From: Parvibaculum sp.
GTDB lineage: Bacteria; Pseudomonadota; Alphaproteobacteria; Parvibaculales; Parvibaculaceae
Direction: 5' to 3'
NCBI RefSeq assembly: GCF_030694575.1
Contig: NZ_JAUYUS010000023.1
Coordinates: 1 to 64,000 of the forward strand
Length of the DNA: 64,000 bases
The notes under the pieces were generated by a model. That model ran no database searches. It saw only the letters and a program-made list of their open reading frames with translations, and had not been told where the DNA came from. Position 1 is the stretch's first letter. Every line of letters starts with the position of its first letter. Shown piece after piece: positions 36,966 to 46,123 of this stretch. A program made the translations under genes and the position numbers.

Positions 36966-37556
36966 GGGCTTCGCACGGGAAAGCACGAAGTCCATGCGGC
37001 TCTCGATACTCGCTTTCGGCAGTTCGACGGGTTCATAGCCTGCCTGCACATAGGCGGCGCGGATCGCATCATGCGTGGCGATGGCCTCGGCAAAACCCTG
37101 CCGGCGCTCGGTATCGGCCGTATAGATGTCCTCCCACGGAGGCGCGACGAACACCAGGCTGTTGTACCTGTGGAGCGCAATCGCGCGCTCGATATGGGCC
37201 GGCACGCTCGCGCCGATCAGCTGGCTGTAACCGGAGAGGTCCGGCAGCCCTCGGTCGAAGAAGACGATCCTCGTTTCTGTCGTCATCCTCCTGTAGCTCT
37301 CGATAGCATGGTCGAACATCAACTCGCGATAGGCGATCCTGTCGCCGTCATGCGTCGCGTTGCCGCCGGACTGCCTCTGCTCGCGGATGATCCTGCGCCC
37401 GGCCTCCTCGACATGAGGGTAGCCGCGCCGGGTGAGCGCTTCGATCAGGCTCGTCTTGCCGGCCCCCGGCCCTCCGGTGAGGACGAAAAAATTGGCGTGA
37501 ACAGCCTTCAACGCGGACTCCCGTGCTTGAACAATGCCGGCGATACGCGCAGACAA
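36960..37556 (-). CDS. NadR/Ttd14-like AAA ATPase
   Basis: A 198-residue P-loop protein of the AAA_28/NadR-like ATPase group. Walker A is LTGGPGAGKTSLIE (near residues 26-39), and FFDRGLPDLSGYSQL resembles the nucleotide-kinase Asp/Arg segment. Family members are small predicted kinases or ATPases with unknown substrates. No ATG fits; TTG 37556 is the most upstream in-frame start, only about 25 residues before the P-loop. The 3' end overlaps the transporter gene. Confidence 0.7.
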   Translation of the reverse strand: MSARIAGIVQARESALKAVHANFFVLTGGPGAGKTSLIEALTRRGYPHVEEAGRRIIREQRQSGGNATHDGDRIAYRELMFDHAIESYRRMTTETRIVFFDRGLPDLSGYSQLIGASVPAHIERAIALHRYNSLVFVAPPWEDIYTADTERRQGFAEAIATHDAIRAAYVQAGYEPVELPKASIESRMDFVLSRAKPL

Positions 37557-38084
37557 AACGCTCGCGCCGCCACATGACGGTGAAAAAGAGAGGGAGTGGA
37601 AAGTGGAGGGGGAGAATGCGGGAAAAGGGATGAGCCCTATGGCGCAACCCCGCTCAACGGAAGCCCCGGTTTCCTGTCAGGCGTTCCTCGCGGGGTTGCT
37701 ATTGGATGTGCTGCTTGCACTCGCCCGAGCTGATGAGCCGGGCCTTTCTCCATTACCTTTTTGCCTGCGCGCTCAATTAGCATGAGCTGACGTCAGTGTT
37801 TCTTCGCGCTTTTCCCTTGGCCTATAAGATTTGCTGACCGGCCACGCATCAGAACAGCGTCAGGTCTTGGCTATGTGTCTTGGTCGCTTTCATTTCACCG
37901 AAAGTCGAATTGCGTCGGTGGAGCCATCTTCTAAACCTCCTCCTTCGTTAGACAAGGAAATGCTACGCCTTTACGAACGAAGAGGTCAAATAGAATAGGC
38001 ATTTCCCGTAATGGACATGAGTCAGCTTTGTTGACCGATCTTCGGAATAGTCTCTATACGGATTGAATGGTTTCTCTTCCAACG
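37557..38084. other. Gene-poor interval of lower GC
   Basis: The roughly 500 bases before the glnA terminator are visibly richer in A and T (especially 37780-38080) than their surroundings. The only frame that looks at all gene-like is a 41-codon ORF at 37873-37998 (+, ending LDKEMLRLYERRGQIE) without a convincing ribosome site. I see no RNA gene or repeat here. It could be eroded foreign or degraded coding DNA. Confidence 0.4.
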
Positions 38085-38113
38085 AAAAAGGCCGGAGCTT
38101 TCGCCCCGGCCTT
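38085..38113 (-). terminator. Rho-independent terminator of glnA
   Basis: On the minus strand AAGGCCGG / CCGGCCTT (38113-38106 and 38095-38088) forms an 8-bp stem followed by TTTTTCG, 36 bp past the glnA stop. Confidence 0.88.
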
Positions 38114-38148
38114 GTCCGTCTCAAGTCGGCCCGTTGGGCCGAGCGGTA

Positions 38149-39555
38149 TTAGACCGAATAGTACATGTCGTATTCGACCGGGTGCGGCGTCATTTCGTAA
38201 CGCATGCACTCTTCCCACTTCAGTTCCAGATAGGCGTCGATCTGGTCGTCCGTGAAGACGTTGCCCTTCGTCAGGAACTTGCGGTCGGCGTCGACGGCGA
38301 TCAGAGCTTCGCGGAGCGAGCCGCAAACCGTCGGGATCTCCTTCAGCTCTTCCGGCGGAAGGTGATAGAGGTCCTTGTCCATCGGACCGCCCGGATCGAT
38401 CTTGTTCTCGATACCGTCGAGGCCAGCCATCAGCATCGCCGCGAAAGCGAGATAGGGGTTCGCCGTCGGATCGGGGAAGCGGATTTCGATGCGCTTCGAC
38501 TTCGGCGACGTGCCGTGCGGAATGCGGCAGGAGGCCGAGCGGTTGCGCGCCGAATAGGCAAGCAACACCGGGGCTTCATAGCCCGGCACGAGGCGCTTGT
38601 AGCTGTTGGTCGAGGGGTTCGTGAAGGCGTTGAGCGCCTTCGCATGCTTCAGGATGCCGCCGATGTACCACAGGCATTCCTGGCTGAGGTCGGCATACTT
38701 GTTGCCGGCGAAGACCGGCTTGCCGTCCTTCCAGATCGACTGGTGGCAATGCATGCCCGAACCGTTGTCGCCGAACACGGGCTTCGGCATGAACGTCGCC
38801 GACTTGCCGAACGCCTGCGCCACGTTGTGGATCACATACTTGTAGATCTGCATGTGGTCCGCGGCCGTGGTCAGCGTCTGGAACTTCGTTCCGAGTTCGT
38901 GCTGAGCGGCGGCGACTTCGTGGTGATGCTTCTCGATCTTCACGCCCATCTCTTCCATGACCGTCAGCATTTCGCCGCGGAGGTCCTGGCACGAGTCGAT
39001 CGGGTTGGCCGGAAAATAGCCGCCCTTGGTGCGCGGACGATGGCCGAGATTGCCCGTTTCGTAATGCGTGTCGGTGTTGGTCGGAAGCTCGATGGAGTCG
39101 ACCTCGAAGCCCGTCTTGTAGGGCGAGGTCGAGAACTTCACGTCGTCGAAGATGAAGAATTCGGCTTCCGGGCCGAACACGATCGTGTCGCCGATGCCGG
39201 TCGACTTCAGATACGCCTCGGCGAGTTTGGCCGTGCCGCGCGGATCGCGGGAATAGAGTTCGCCGGTGGACGGCTCGAGAATGTCGCAGAAAACGGCGAG
39301 CGTCGTCTGCGCATAGAACGGGTCGATCGTCGCGGTGTTCGGATCGGGAAGGAGAACCATGTCCGACTCGTTGATCGCCTTCCAGCCCGCGATCGACGAG
39401 CCGTCGAACATCGTGCCCTCCGCGAAGAAATCGTCGTCGCAGAAGCCGATGTCGAACGTCACGTGCTGCATCTTGCCGCGCGGATCGGTAAAGCGCAGGT
39501 CGACGTACTTGACGTCCTTTTCCTTGATGATTTGCTGAATGGATTTGTCAGCCAT
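38149..39555 (-). CDS. glnA: Glutamine synthetase type I
   Basis: GSI-beta glutamine synthetase, 468 residues, the main ammonia-assimilating enzyme (glutamate + NH3 + ATP). Key motifs: [21 protein letters not shown], the ATP loop [29 protein letters not shown], and [12 protein letters not shown] with the adenylylation Tyr near residue 397. Its presence implies control by adenylyltransferase GlnE and PII. It lies 126 bp downstream of glnB in the usual order and ends at a clear terminator. Confidence 0.97.
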   Translation of the reverse strand: MADKSIQQIIKEKDVKYVDLRFTDPRGKMQHVTFDIGFCDDDFFAEGTMFDGSSIAGWKAINESDMVLLPDPNTATIDPFYAQTTLAVFCDILEPSTGELYSRDPRGTAKLAEAYLKSTGIGDTIVFGPEAEFFIFDDVKFSTSPYKTGFEVDSIELPTNTDTHYETGNLGHRPRTKGGYFPANPIDSCQDLRGEMLTVMEEMGVKIEKHHHEVAAAQHELGTKFQTLTTAADHMQIYKYVIHNVAQAFGKSATFMPKPVFGDNGSGMHCHQSIWKDGKPVFAGNKYADLSQECLWYIGGILKHAKALNAFTNPSTNSYKRLVPGYEAPVLLAYSARNRSASCRIPHGTSPKSKRIEIRFPDPTANPYLAFAAMLMAGLDGIENKIDPGGPMDKDLYHLPPEELKEIPTVCGSLREALIAVDADRKFLTKGNVFTDDQIDAYLELKWEECMRYEMTPHPVEYDMYYSV

Positions 39556-39681
39556 AAGTTCCTCTTTTCCCTGTTTTCGGGTCGATTGAAGTATCGGGTA
39601 TCTACCCGCCGTATACGTTTCGCGCAGCCATAGGGGCCGCCGCGTCCCGGGCCTTATCTGATGATCGCCAGCTAAGCCCCC

Positions 39682-40032
<351 letters not shown>

Positions 40033-40075
40033 TTAGTCATGGGGCTCGCCGCCCGCATCCATATGTGGAGGGAAT

Positions 40076-40153
40076 AGCACGGCTCGTGCCAACCCGGGCA
40101 CAGTCGGAAAAGCCTTTTGAATCAGATGGTTGGAATCCTGCACGGCGCAGGAT
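40076..40153 (-). promoter_or_regulatory. Candidate sigma-54 promoter and operator upstream of glnB
   Basis: On the minus strand TGGCACG (from 40091) is followed by four bases and GTGCT (to 40076), matching the -24/-12 consensus TGGCACG-N4-TTGCW in all but about one position, with GG and GC correctly spaced. About 45 bp further upstream is a 7-bp inverted repeat ATCCTGC (40135-40141) / GCAGGAT (40147-40153), a possible NtrC-like site, although it does not closely match the NtrC consensus. Regulation by NtrBC is expected for glnBA. Confidence 0.6.
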
Positions 40154-40345
40154 GCCCCCATTTTGGGCAGCATGAATGCACAAAATATCATCACTTTGTT
40201 CAAAAAACAGGCTGTCCCTTAACGATATCTCGCCGCCAGCCGAAAAATGGCGGAGACGCGAGCATTTGAGCCGAGATTGACAGCGAGCGCCATGCCCGCG
40301 ACAACGCCTGCGACGATTTGTTTGGAAAAGGCGGGGGCGGCGCGC

Positions 40346-41527
40346 ATGCGGGCGGCGAACAGCGTGTTTTCAGGGCTGGGCACGACCATCTTCACGGTCA
40401 TGTCGGCACTCGCGACGGAGCACGGCGCGATCAATCTGGGCCAGGGCTTCCCCGACGACGAGGGGCCGGACGACGTCCGCGCCGCCGCCGCCAAGGCGAT
40501 CATGGACGGGCCGAACCAGTACCCGCCGATGATGGGGCTCCCGGCGCTCCGCCAGGCCGTCGCCGCCGCCAACAAGCGCTTCTACGGTCTCGATGTCGAC
40601 TGGCAGACGGAGGTCATGGTCACCTCCGGCGCCACCGAGGCGCTCACCGACTGCCTGATGGCCCTGCTCAATCCGGGTGACGAAGCCATCCTCATCGAAC
40701 CCGCCTATGACAGCTACAAGCCGATTATCGAGGCGGCAGGCGCAAAGGTCGTCACGGTGGCCCTGCAGCCCCCGCACTGGTCGCTGCCGCTGGAAGAGCT
40801 TGCGGCCGCCTTCTCGGACAAGACCAAGCTCATCCTCGTCAACACGCCCATGAACCCCATCGGCAAGGTCTTCACTCGCGCCGAACTCGAAGCCATTGCC
40901 GCGCTCGTCATCCGTCACGATGCCTATGCGCTGTGCGACGAGGTCTATGAGCATCTCGTCTTCTCCGGCCACGAGCACATTCCCCTGATGACCTTGCCCG
41001 GCATGCGCGAGCGCACGCTCCGCGTCGGTTCCGCCGGCAAGACCTTCTCCCTCACCGGCTGGAAGATCGGCTACGTCACAGGCCCGGTCCATCTGATGGA
41101 GACGGTCGGCAAGACCCACCAGTTCGTTACCTTCACCACGCCCCCCGCGCTGCAATCCGCCGTGGCTTATGGCCTCGGCAAGGACGATGCCTATTTCGCA
41201 AGCCTCGCCTCGTCGCTCGAGGCGAAGCGCGACCTGTTGGCCAAAGGTCTGAAGGAGGCGGGCTTCGACGTTCTCCCCGCCGACGGCACCTATTTCATCA
41301 GCGCCGATTTCCGTCCCCTCGGTTTCAACGGCACCGACGAGGAGTTCTGCCGTGAGATCACGGTGAGGGCGAAGGTCGCCGCAATCCCGCTCTCGTCGTT
41401 CTACGCACCGAACGCGCCCCACGCCCCCCGCCATCTCGCCCGCTTCTGCTTCTGCAAGCAGGACGCGATCCTGACGGAAGCAAGTTCGCGGCTTCTTTCA
41501 TATGCGAAAGGAAGGGGCGCGTTGTGA
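40346..41527 (+). CDS. Class I/II PLP-dependent aminotransferase
   Basis: Fold-type I aminotransferase of 393 residues. INLGQGFPDDEGP at the start and the PLP lysine in GSAGKTFSLTGWKIGY resemble the YbdL/kynurenine aminotransferase group, which often uses methionine or aromatic amino acids. NTPMNPIGKV and the C-terminal PP..SFY..(R)FCFCKQD arginine region are also typical. ATG 40346 is chosen because similarity begins there. It overlaps the esterase gene by four bases (GTGA). Confidence 0.9.
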   Translation: MRAANSVFSGLGTTIFTVMSALATEHGAINLGQGFPDDEGPDDVRAAAAKAIMDGPNQYPPMMGLPALRQAVAAANKRFYGLDVDWQTEVMVTSGATEALTDCLMALLNPGDEAILIEPAYDSYKPIIEAAGAKVVTVALQPPHWSLPLEELAAAFSDKTKLILVNTPMNPIGKVFTRAELEAIAALVIRHDAYALCDEVYEHLVFSGHEHIPLMTLPGMRERTLRVGSAGKTFSLTGWKIGYVTGPVHLMETVGKTHQFVTFTTPPALQSAVAYGLGKDDAYFASLASSLEAKRDLLAKGLKEAGFDVLPADGTYFISADFRPLGFNGTDEEFCREITVRAKVAAIPLSSFYAPNAPHAPRHLARFCFCKQDAILTEASSRLLSYAKGRGAL

Positions 41528-42195
41528 CGCTCGCCGCCCTCCGTCGTCCCGCCGCCTCCGGCAAGGCCGAATGGCTGGTCGTCTTCCTGCACGGCTACGG
41601 TTCCGCGGGTGTGGCGCTGATGAGCTTTGCTGATTTCTGGCAAGGCTCCATGCCGAACGTCGCCTTCGTCGCGCCGGATGGGCCGACGCCTGCGAAAGAC
41701 GGCGGCTTCCAATGGATCGGCAAACGCCCCGGCACCGATCCGCGCCTCTATGACGACGCGGTGGAAGTCGCGCCCGCTCTCCACGCCTTCATCGATGCCG
41801 AACTTGCGCGCGAAAATCTCGGGCCGGACCGCCTCGCGCTTGTCGGCTTCAGCCAGGGGACAGTGATGACTCTGCATCTCGGCCTCCGCCGCGCCGTTGC
41901 CCCCGCCGCCGTGCTCGGTTACTCCGGCGGCCTCGTCGGTGCCGACAAGCTGAAAAACGAAATCACATCGAAGCCGCCCGTCATGCTCGTGCACGGCGAG
42001 CAGGATGCGCTCGCGCCGGTCTATGGCATGATGGCCTCGGTAAAAGCGCTGGCCGAAGCGGGCATCGTCTGTCAGGGCGTGCCGCTCCCGAACCTCGGCC
42101 ATGAGGTCAATGCCGACGCCCTCATCTACGGCGCACGCTTTCTCCTGTCCGCCTTCGCCTTTCGCGAGCGGCACGGGCTTGCCGACCCTCGCTGA
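41524..42195 (+). CDS. Phospholipase/carboxylesterase-type alpha/beta hydrolase
   Basis: A 223-residue hydrolase of the carboxylesterase/phospholipase family (Abhydrolase_2). The triad is visible: Ser in GFSQGTVM, Asp in VHGEQDALAP and His in NLGHEVN. The GTG start overlaps the aminotransferase stop, so expression is coupled. No signal peptide. Natural substrate unknown. Confidence 0.88.
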   Translation: MTLAALRRPAASGKAEWLVVFLHGYGSAGVALMSFADFWQGSMPNVAFVAPDGPTPAKDGGFQWIGKRPGTDPRLYDDAVEVAPALHAFIDAELARENLGPDRLALVGFSQGTVMTLHLGLRRAVAPAAVLGYSGGLVGADKLKNEITSKPPVMLVHGEQDALAPVYGMMASVKALAEAGIVCQGVPLPNLGHEVNADALIYGARFLLSAFAFRERHGLADPR

Positions 42196-42212
42196 CCGGA
42201 CGATGATCGTCG

Positions 42213-42698
42213 CTAGGGCGAGGTTCCGTAGAGTCCAGCGACAACGCCCTTGGCGGTTTCGGTGATCAACGCGCCGGCCTGGCTGTAGAATATGCCGTAG
42301 CCGCCGGGGTTGGATTCCCGGCGCACTTCATAGCGGCCCACGACTTCTTCGCTCGCGGCGTTGAGAACCTCGACGTCGACGCTGAGCTTGTTGTCGCCGG
42401 CAAAAGCACCGGCCAGCGCCCGGGCTCCCGCGTTGACGAGGTCGTAATTGGTGATTGTGATCCGGAGCTTCACCGGCGTTCCGCCACCGCTCGTGGCCGG
42501 GGCCGCCTTTCGGACTTCCTGTGCCAGACGCGACGCAACTTCCTCCGGCCCGGTTACCCCCGGCCCGTATGCTGCGGAAACGTCGCTCAGCACAAGATTG
42601 CTTCGGACCGACGGCGCTATTTCCTGTGTCGTGTTGATCTTCGTCGAACAGCCGGCAAGCAGAATGACGACCGCGGCGAGTAGAACGAGCTTCTTCAT
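42213..42698 (-). CDS. Putative envelope lipoprotein
   Basis: A 161-residue protein with a clear lipoprotein signal: MKKLVLLAAVVILLAGC, lipobox LAGC with Cys17. The mature part is a small mixed domain (VKLRITITNYDLVNAGARALAGAFAG, SVDVEVLNAASEEVVGRYEV) with an alternating pattern suggesting a beta-rich periplasmic or outer-membrane-facing protein of about 145 residues. I do not recognise a named family with confidence. ATG 42698 is preferred for GGGGGG upstream and a standard signal. The 6S-like RNA lies about 160 bp upstream on the same strand. Confidence 0.75.
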   Translation of the reverse strand: MKKLVLLAAVVILLAGCSTKINTTQEIAPSVRSNLVLSDVSAAYGPGVTGPEEVASRLAQEVRKAAPATSGGGTPVKLRITITNYDLVNAGARALAGAFAGDNKLSVDVEVLNAASEEVVGRYEVRRESNPGGYGIFYSQAGALITETAKGVVAGLYGTSP

Positions 42699-42855
42699 CT
42701 TCAGCCCCCCCAAAGGATTGAGGCTGGAGGCTAGCGGGGGATTGTCGGGTCCGCAATGCGAGGAAAGGAAGGAAGCAGCGTGTGAAAAAACTTATCCCCC
42801 TGTCTTCCCGCGCCCCATCTTGTTCCATACCGGTTTTCACGAGAGGGGCGCTCCG

Positions 42856-43054
42856 GAGCGTCCGTGGTGCGAGAACCGGGCGGCGCCTGCGCCGTCGGGG
42901 AGGTAACGCACCTCGGCGTCCCGGGGCTCGGATGCAGGTTGAGGTGCGGACACTACGACCCGCTCGGCGGAAGGCTGTCTTCGGACGGACCGGAGGCTGT
43001 GGGTGGCGAGGGCGTCGGGCTAAGACGTCGTGCGCGGGGTGTCTTCGGGCGCTC
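42856..43054 (-). ncRNA. ssrS: Candidate 6S RNA (ssrS-like)
   Basis: This GC-rich 563-bp gap contains no credible ORF but looks like an RNA gene of about 199 nt on the minus strand. Its ends, GAGCGCCCG (43054-43046) and CGGACGCTC (42864-42856), can close a stem with one mismatch. A promoter fits the 5' end: AGTGAC (43086-43081), 17 bp, TATTTT (43063-43058). Inside, CGGTCCGTCCGA followed by GCCTT and, further on, CACCTCAACC resemble conserved parts of E. coli 6S RNA (CGGTCCGTCCGAGAAGCCTT and CACCTTGAACC). 6S RNA binds and inhibits sigma-70 RNA polymerase. Identification is tentative. Confidence 0.45.
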
Positions 43055-43261
43055 ACAAAAATAAAATTGTTGCGGTCGAAGTCACTCTGCGCTCCCTCTC
43101 ATTTCAACTCCGCGAGCCATGCTCGACGGGGCTCTCGGCGCATCTGCCTGACGCAGCGGCAGGGCGCTCCCCGCGCACTCGCTGGACAGGCCGCCGCCAA
43201 CGGTTATTCTCTGCGCCAATGGTTAGCATTACGAACTAAAAACGTTTCAGGGAGTTCTTTC

Positions 43262-44815
43262 ATGTCCGACATCAAGCTCGACGACCGCATGCCGGTCCTG
43301 GTGGGCTGCGGCCAGCTCGTCCAGAAGGAAAAGGATGTCGAGAAGGCGAAGTCGCCGATGCATCTGATGGAAGATGCCGCCCGCGCCGCCGCCTCGGACG
43401 CGGGGCTTGGCGACAAGCTCTGGTCGGTCGTCGACAATGTCACCGTCGTTCGCTTCATCACCGACAGCCCGGACTCGGGCAAGCTCCCCTTCGGCCGCTA
43501 TCCGAATGCGCCGAAAACGCTTTCCACCATGCTGGGCGCGAACCCGTCGAAAAACTGCTACGGCCCCACCGGCGGCAACACGCCGCAAATGCTGGTGAAC
43601 CACACCGCCGAACTGATCGCCAATGGCGAAACCGAAGTGGCCCTTGTTGCGGGCTCCGAATGCTTCGGCACCATGATGCGCGCGCTGGGGCAGGGCAAGA
43701 TGCTTCCCTGGAACGACGATCCGGGTGGCGAGCGCATCGACATCGGCGTCGAAAAGGCCGGCGTGACGGATGTCGAAAAGCGCCACAAGCTGCAATTCCC
43801 CGTGAACATCTACCCGATGTTCGAAAACGCCATTCGCGGCGCGGCCGGCCGCAGCGTGAAGGATCACCAGCTCGCCATCGGGAAACTCATGGCCCCCTTC
43901 ACGGAAGTCGCGGCGAAGCACCCGCAGGCCTGGTTCCCGGTCGCCCGCACCGCCGAGGAAATCGCCACGCCGACCGACGACAACCGCTATGTCGGTTTTC
44001 CGTACACGAAGTATATGAACGCCATCATGCAGGTCGACCAGGCCGCCGCCGTGGTGATGATGTCGGTAAGGAAGGCGCGTGAGCTCGGCATACCGCAGTC
44101 GAAATGGGTCTTCCTCCACGGCTGCGCCGATGCGAACGATCTCTGGTATCCGACCGAGCGTGTGAACTATCACTCCTCGCCCGCCATCCGAATGATGGGC
44201 AAAAAAGCCTTCGCCATGTCCGGCTGGAATATCGGCGAGATCGATTATTTCGACCTCTATTCCTGCTTCCCCTCCGCCGTCCAGATCGGCCGCCAGGAAC
44301 TCGGTATCGCGGAGGACGACCCGCGTTCGCTCACCGTCACGGGCGGCCTCCCTTATTTCGGCGGCGCCGGCAACAACTACGTCATGCACTCCATCGCCAC
44401 CATGATGGACAAGCTCCGGGCGAAGCCGGGCTCGAAGGGCCTCTGCACGTCCAACGGCTGGTACGTCACGAAGCATGGTCTCGGCCTCTATTCCACGACC
44501 CCGCGCGAGGGCAAATGGGAGCGTGAAAAGCCCGCCCTCTACCAGGCGGAGATCGACGCGGAGAAGCATCCGAGGGTTGAGGAAAAGCCGAACGGCAAGG
44601 CGAAGATCGAGACATATACGGTCGTCCATGGCCGTGGTGGGGCGGAGTTCGCCATTGTCTTCGGCCGCCTCGCGGACACCGATGCCCGCTTCGTCGCCCA
44701 CACGCCCAACGATCCCGCGACCCTCGCGGACATGGTGGGGCGCGACCAACTCGGCCGTTCGGGTACCGTTGCGTCGCCGGCGGACGAAAGTGTTAACATC
44801 TTCACGCCAGAGTGA
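43262..44815 (+). CDS. Thiolase-like acetyl-CoA acetyltransferase
   Basis: A 517-residue thiolase-fold protein of the 'acetyl-CoA acetyltransferase' type seen in many actinobacteria and alphaproteobacteria: PVLVGCGQLVQKE at the start, a thiolase core with CYGPTGGNTPQMLVN near the nucleophile position, DYFDLYSCFPSAVQ and TVTGGLPYFGGAGNNYVMHSI, followed by a C-terminal OB-like extension (about residues 410-517). It probably degrades branched or steroid-like acyl-CoA, but whether it is a true thiolase is not shown. ATG 43262 follows AGGGAG; upstream open frame is the RNA-containing gap. Confidence 0.85.
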   Translation: MSDIKLDDRMPVLVGCGQLVQKEKDVEKAKSPMHLMEDAARAAASDAGLGDKLWSVVDNVTVVRFITDSPDSGKLPFGRYPNAPKTLSTMLGANPSKNCYGPTGGNTPQMLVNHTAELIANGETEVALVAGSECFGTMMRALGQGKMLPWNDDPGGERIDIGVEKAGVTDVEKRHKLQFPVNIYPMFENAIRGAAGRSVKDHQLAIGKLMAPFTEVAAKHPQAWFPVARTAEEIATPTDDNRYVGFPYTKYMNAIMQVDQAAAVVMMSVRKARELGIPQSKWVFLHGCADANDLWYPTERVNYHSSPAIRMMGKKAFAMSGWNIGEIDYFDLYSCFPSAVQIGRQELGIAEDDPRSLTVTGGLPYFGGAGNNYVMHSIATMMDKLRAKPGSKGLCTSNGWYVTKHGLGLYSTTPREGKWEREKPALYQAEIDAEKHPRVEEKPNGKAKIETYTVVHGRGGAEFAIVFGRLADTDARFVAHTPNDPATLADMVGRDQLGRSGTVASPADESVNIFTPE

Positions 44816-44932
44816 GATTCGGGTGGGGCCGGGCGGAACCGGACCTCTACCCGGAGTGTTCTCATAGACCTGTCGGGGTGGGGTGTCCTTGCCACGCCCG
44901 TTTGCCAAAACCGTGGAATTGAAACTGTTCCG

Positions 44933-44961
44933 TTGACGCGACGGATTCCGTTTCTTAGCGT
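44933..44961 (+). promoter_or_regulatory. Predicted promoter of the PagL-like gene
   Basis: TTGACG (44933-44938) and TAGCGT (44956-44961) are separated by 17 bp, about 60 bp before the GTG start at 45020. Spacing and -35 are good; the -10 is weak. Confidence 0.45.
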
Positions 44962-45019
44962 GAACCGAGGAATACGCTGGAACGGGTCGTCCGCCTGCGG
45001 AAAAAATTGGGGTCCGCCT

Positions 45020-45568
45020 GTGAAAAAAATCGCATCTCTGTCGGGCATTGCCGCCCGCGCAACCATTGTGTCCATGTCTGTTGCTTTTGCTTCGCCGGCA
45101 TTCGCGGGCATAAATGAAGTCAGGGGCGGCTTCTACGCTCACGATATTGCCGGTCCGGCTCACGAAGACGACGGCCTCGACATCAACGGCGAAATTCTCT
45201 TCGACAGTCCTGATTTTCTGTCCTGGGCATTTGCGCCACGTCCGCGCCTCGGCGCCACAATCAACACCAACAGCGACACAAGCTTCGCCTATCTCGATCT
45301 CGGCTGGACGATCGACGTCACCGAAGCCTTCTTTGTGGACCTCAGCGTCGGCGGCGCCGTTCACAACGGCGAACTGGACGGGTCCTCCGCGGCGGGCGAA
45401 AACAGCTATGGCTGCCGCGCGAACTTCCACGAATCGATATCGCTCGGCTATCGGGTTTCGCCCGCATGGTCGGTCATGCTGACCGCCGAGCATATTTCGA
45501 ATGCCGGGCTTTGCGATCCGAACGACGGCCTCACGAATGTCGGTGCCCGCCTCGGCTACAGCTTCTGA
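45020..45568 (+). CDS. PagL-like lipid A 3-O-deacylase
   Basis: A 182-residue outer-membrane protein with a signal peptide (VKKIASLSGIAARA... ending ASPAFA/G, about 30 residues) and a small beta-barrel with alternating residues. The catalytic PagL motif His-x-Ser-Asn is seen in AEHISNAGL near residue 160, followed by the closing strand GARLGYSF. PagL removes the 3-linked acyl chain of lipid A, weakening host recognition or stabilising the membrane. The start is GTG 45020. Confidence 0.82.
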   Translation: MKKIASLSGIAARATIVSMSVAFASPAFAGINEVRGGFYAHDIAGPAHEDDGLDINGEILFDSPDFLSWAFAPRPRLGATINTNSDTSFAYLDLGWTIDVTEAFFVDLSVGGAVHNGELDGSSAAGENSYGCRANFHESISLGYRVSPAWSVMLTAEHISNAGLCDPNDGLTNVGARLGYSF

Positions 45569-45578
45569 GCTTTCGCCG

Positions 45579-45614
45579 CTCCCGGCGCCCATCCTTTCAG
45601 GTGGGCGCCGGGAG
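45579..45614. terminator. Hairpin between convergent genes
   Basis: A perfect 13-bp stem CTCCCGGCGCCCA (45579-45591) / TGGGCGCCGGGAG (45602-45614) with a ten-base loop lies between the stops of the PagL-like and DUF4870-like genes. There is no T-run, so it may work in both directions with Rho or by processing. Confidence 0.6.
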
Positions 45615-45631
45615 TGGCGTTCGTTTGGAGG

Positions 45632-45994
45632 CTACCAGAGCCATGTCTCCGGGTCGGCGATGCTTTTGCCTTCCAACGTCAGCATGAAACCCTTGATCGA
45701 GCGGATCAGGTACCAGACCACCGTCGCCAGTCCCAGCAGCCAGCCGATGGCGATGATCATCGTTAGGACGCTGATAAAGCTGAACAGCAGCCCGATCCAG
45801 AAAGTGCGTATCTGGAAAGTGTAGTGCGACGCCGCCGGCGCGCTCGCCTCGTTCCGCTTCAGATAGGCGACGATAACGCCGGCAACCGCGGTAATCCCCA
45901 CCGCCACGCTGATGAAGTAGAGAATATAGACGAGCTTCGGCCCGTCGAATTCGCCGGACGCAGGTGTCACGACGGGCGGTTGTCTGTCGGTCAT
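45632..45994 (-). CDS. DUF4870-like inner-membrane protein
   Basis: A 120-residue protein with three predicted membrane helices (about residues 20-44, 65-87 and 82-100, the last two close together) and a short charged C-terminus (SIADPETWLW). The pattern VYILYFISVAVG...FWIGLLFSFISVLTMIIAIGWLLG resembles DUF4870-type membrane proteins of unknown function. GGAGGAGG precedes the ATG at 45994. Confidence 0.75.
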   Translation of the reverse strand: MTDRQPPVVTPASGEFDGPKLVYILYFISVAVGITAVAGVIVAYLKRNEASAPAASHYTFQIRTFWIGLLFSFISVLTMIIAIGWLLGLATVVWYLIRSIKGFMLTLEGKSIADPETWLW

Positions 45995-46123
45995 AGAGGC
46001 CTCCTCCTGTGAATCGCCGTAACAAGGCTAATCCCTTGCCCCCGGCCTGGCCAACCGCCTTGCTTTCGCGTCTCCCCTCGCCGACAAACGGAGATCGCAA
46101 ATTCGCTATGCCGGAGAATATCC

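Noticed and set aside
37873..37998. 41-codon ORF in the AT-richer gap before glnA
   Set aside because: No ribosome site and no recognisable similarity; mentioned within the gap entry but not called as a gene.
42767..42779. GGAAGGAAGCAGC, like the SRP (4.5S) RNA core
   Set aside because: The flanking GGTCAG..and ..GCAG parts and the hairpin arms of SRP RNA are absent; the match is probably chance.
42900..42916. GAGGTAACGCACCTC, like the GGTAACGCC hairpin of RNase P RNA
   Set aside because: The conserved GAGGAAAGTCCGGGC and the 3' ACAGAA segments of RNase P RNA do not occur nearby.
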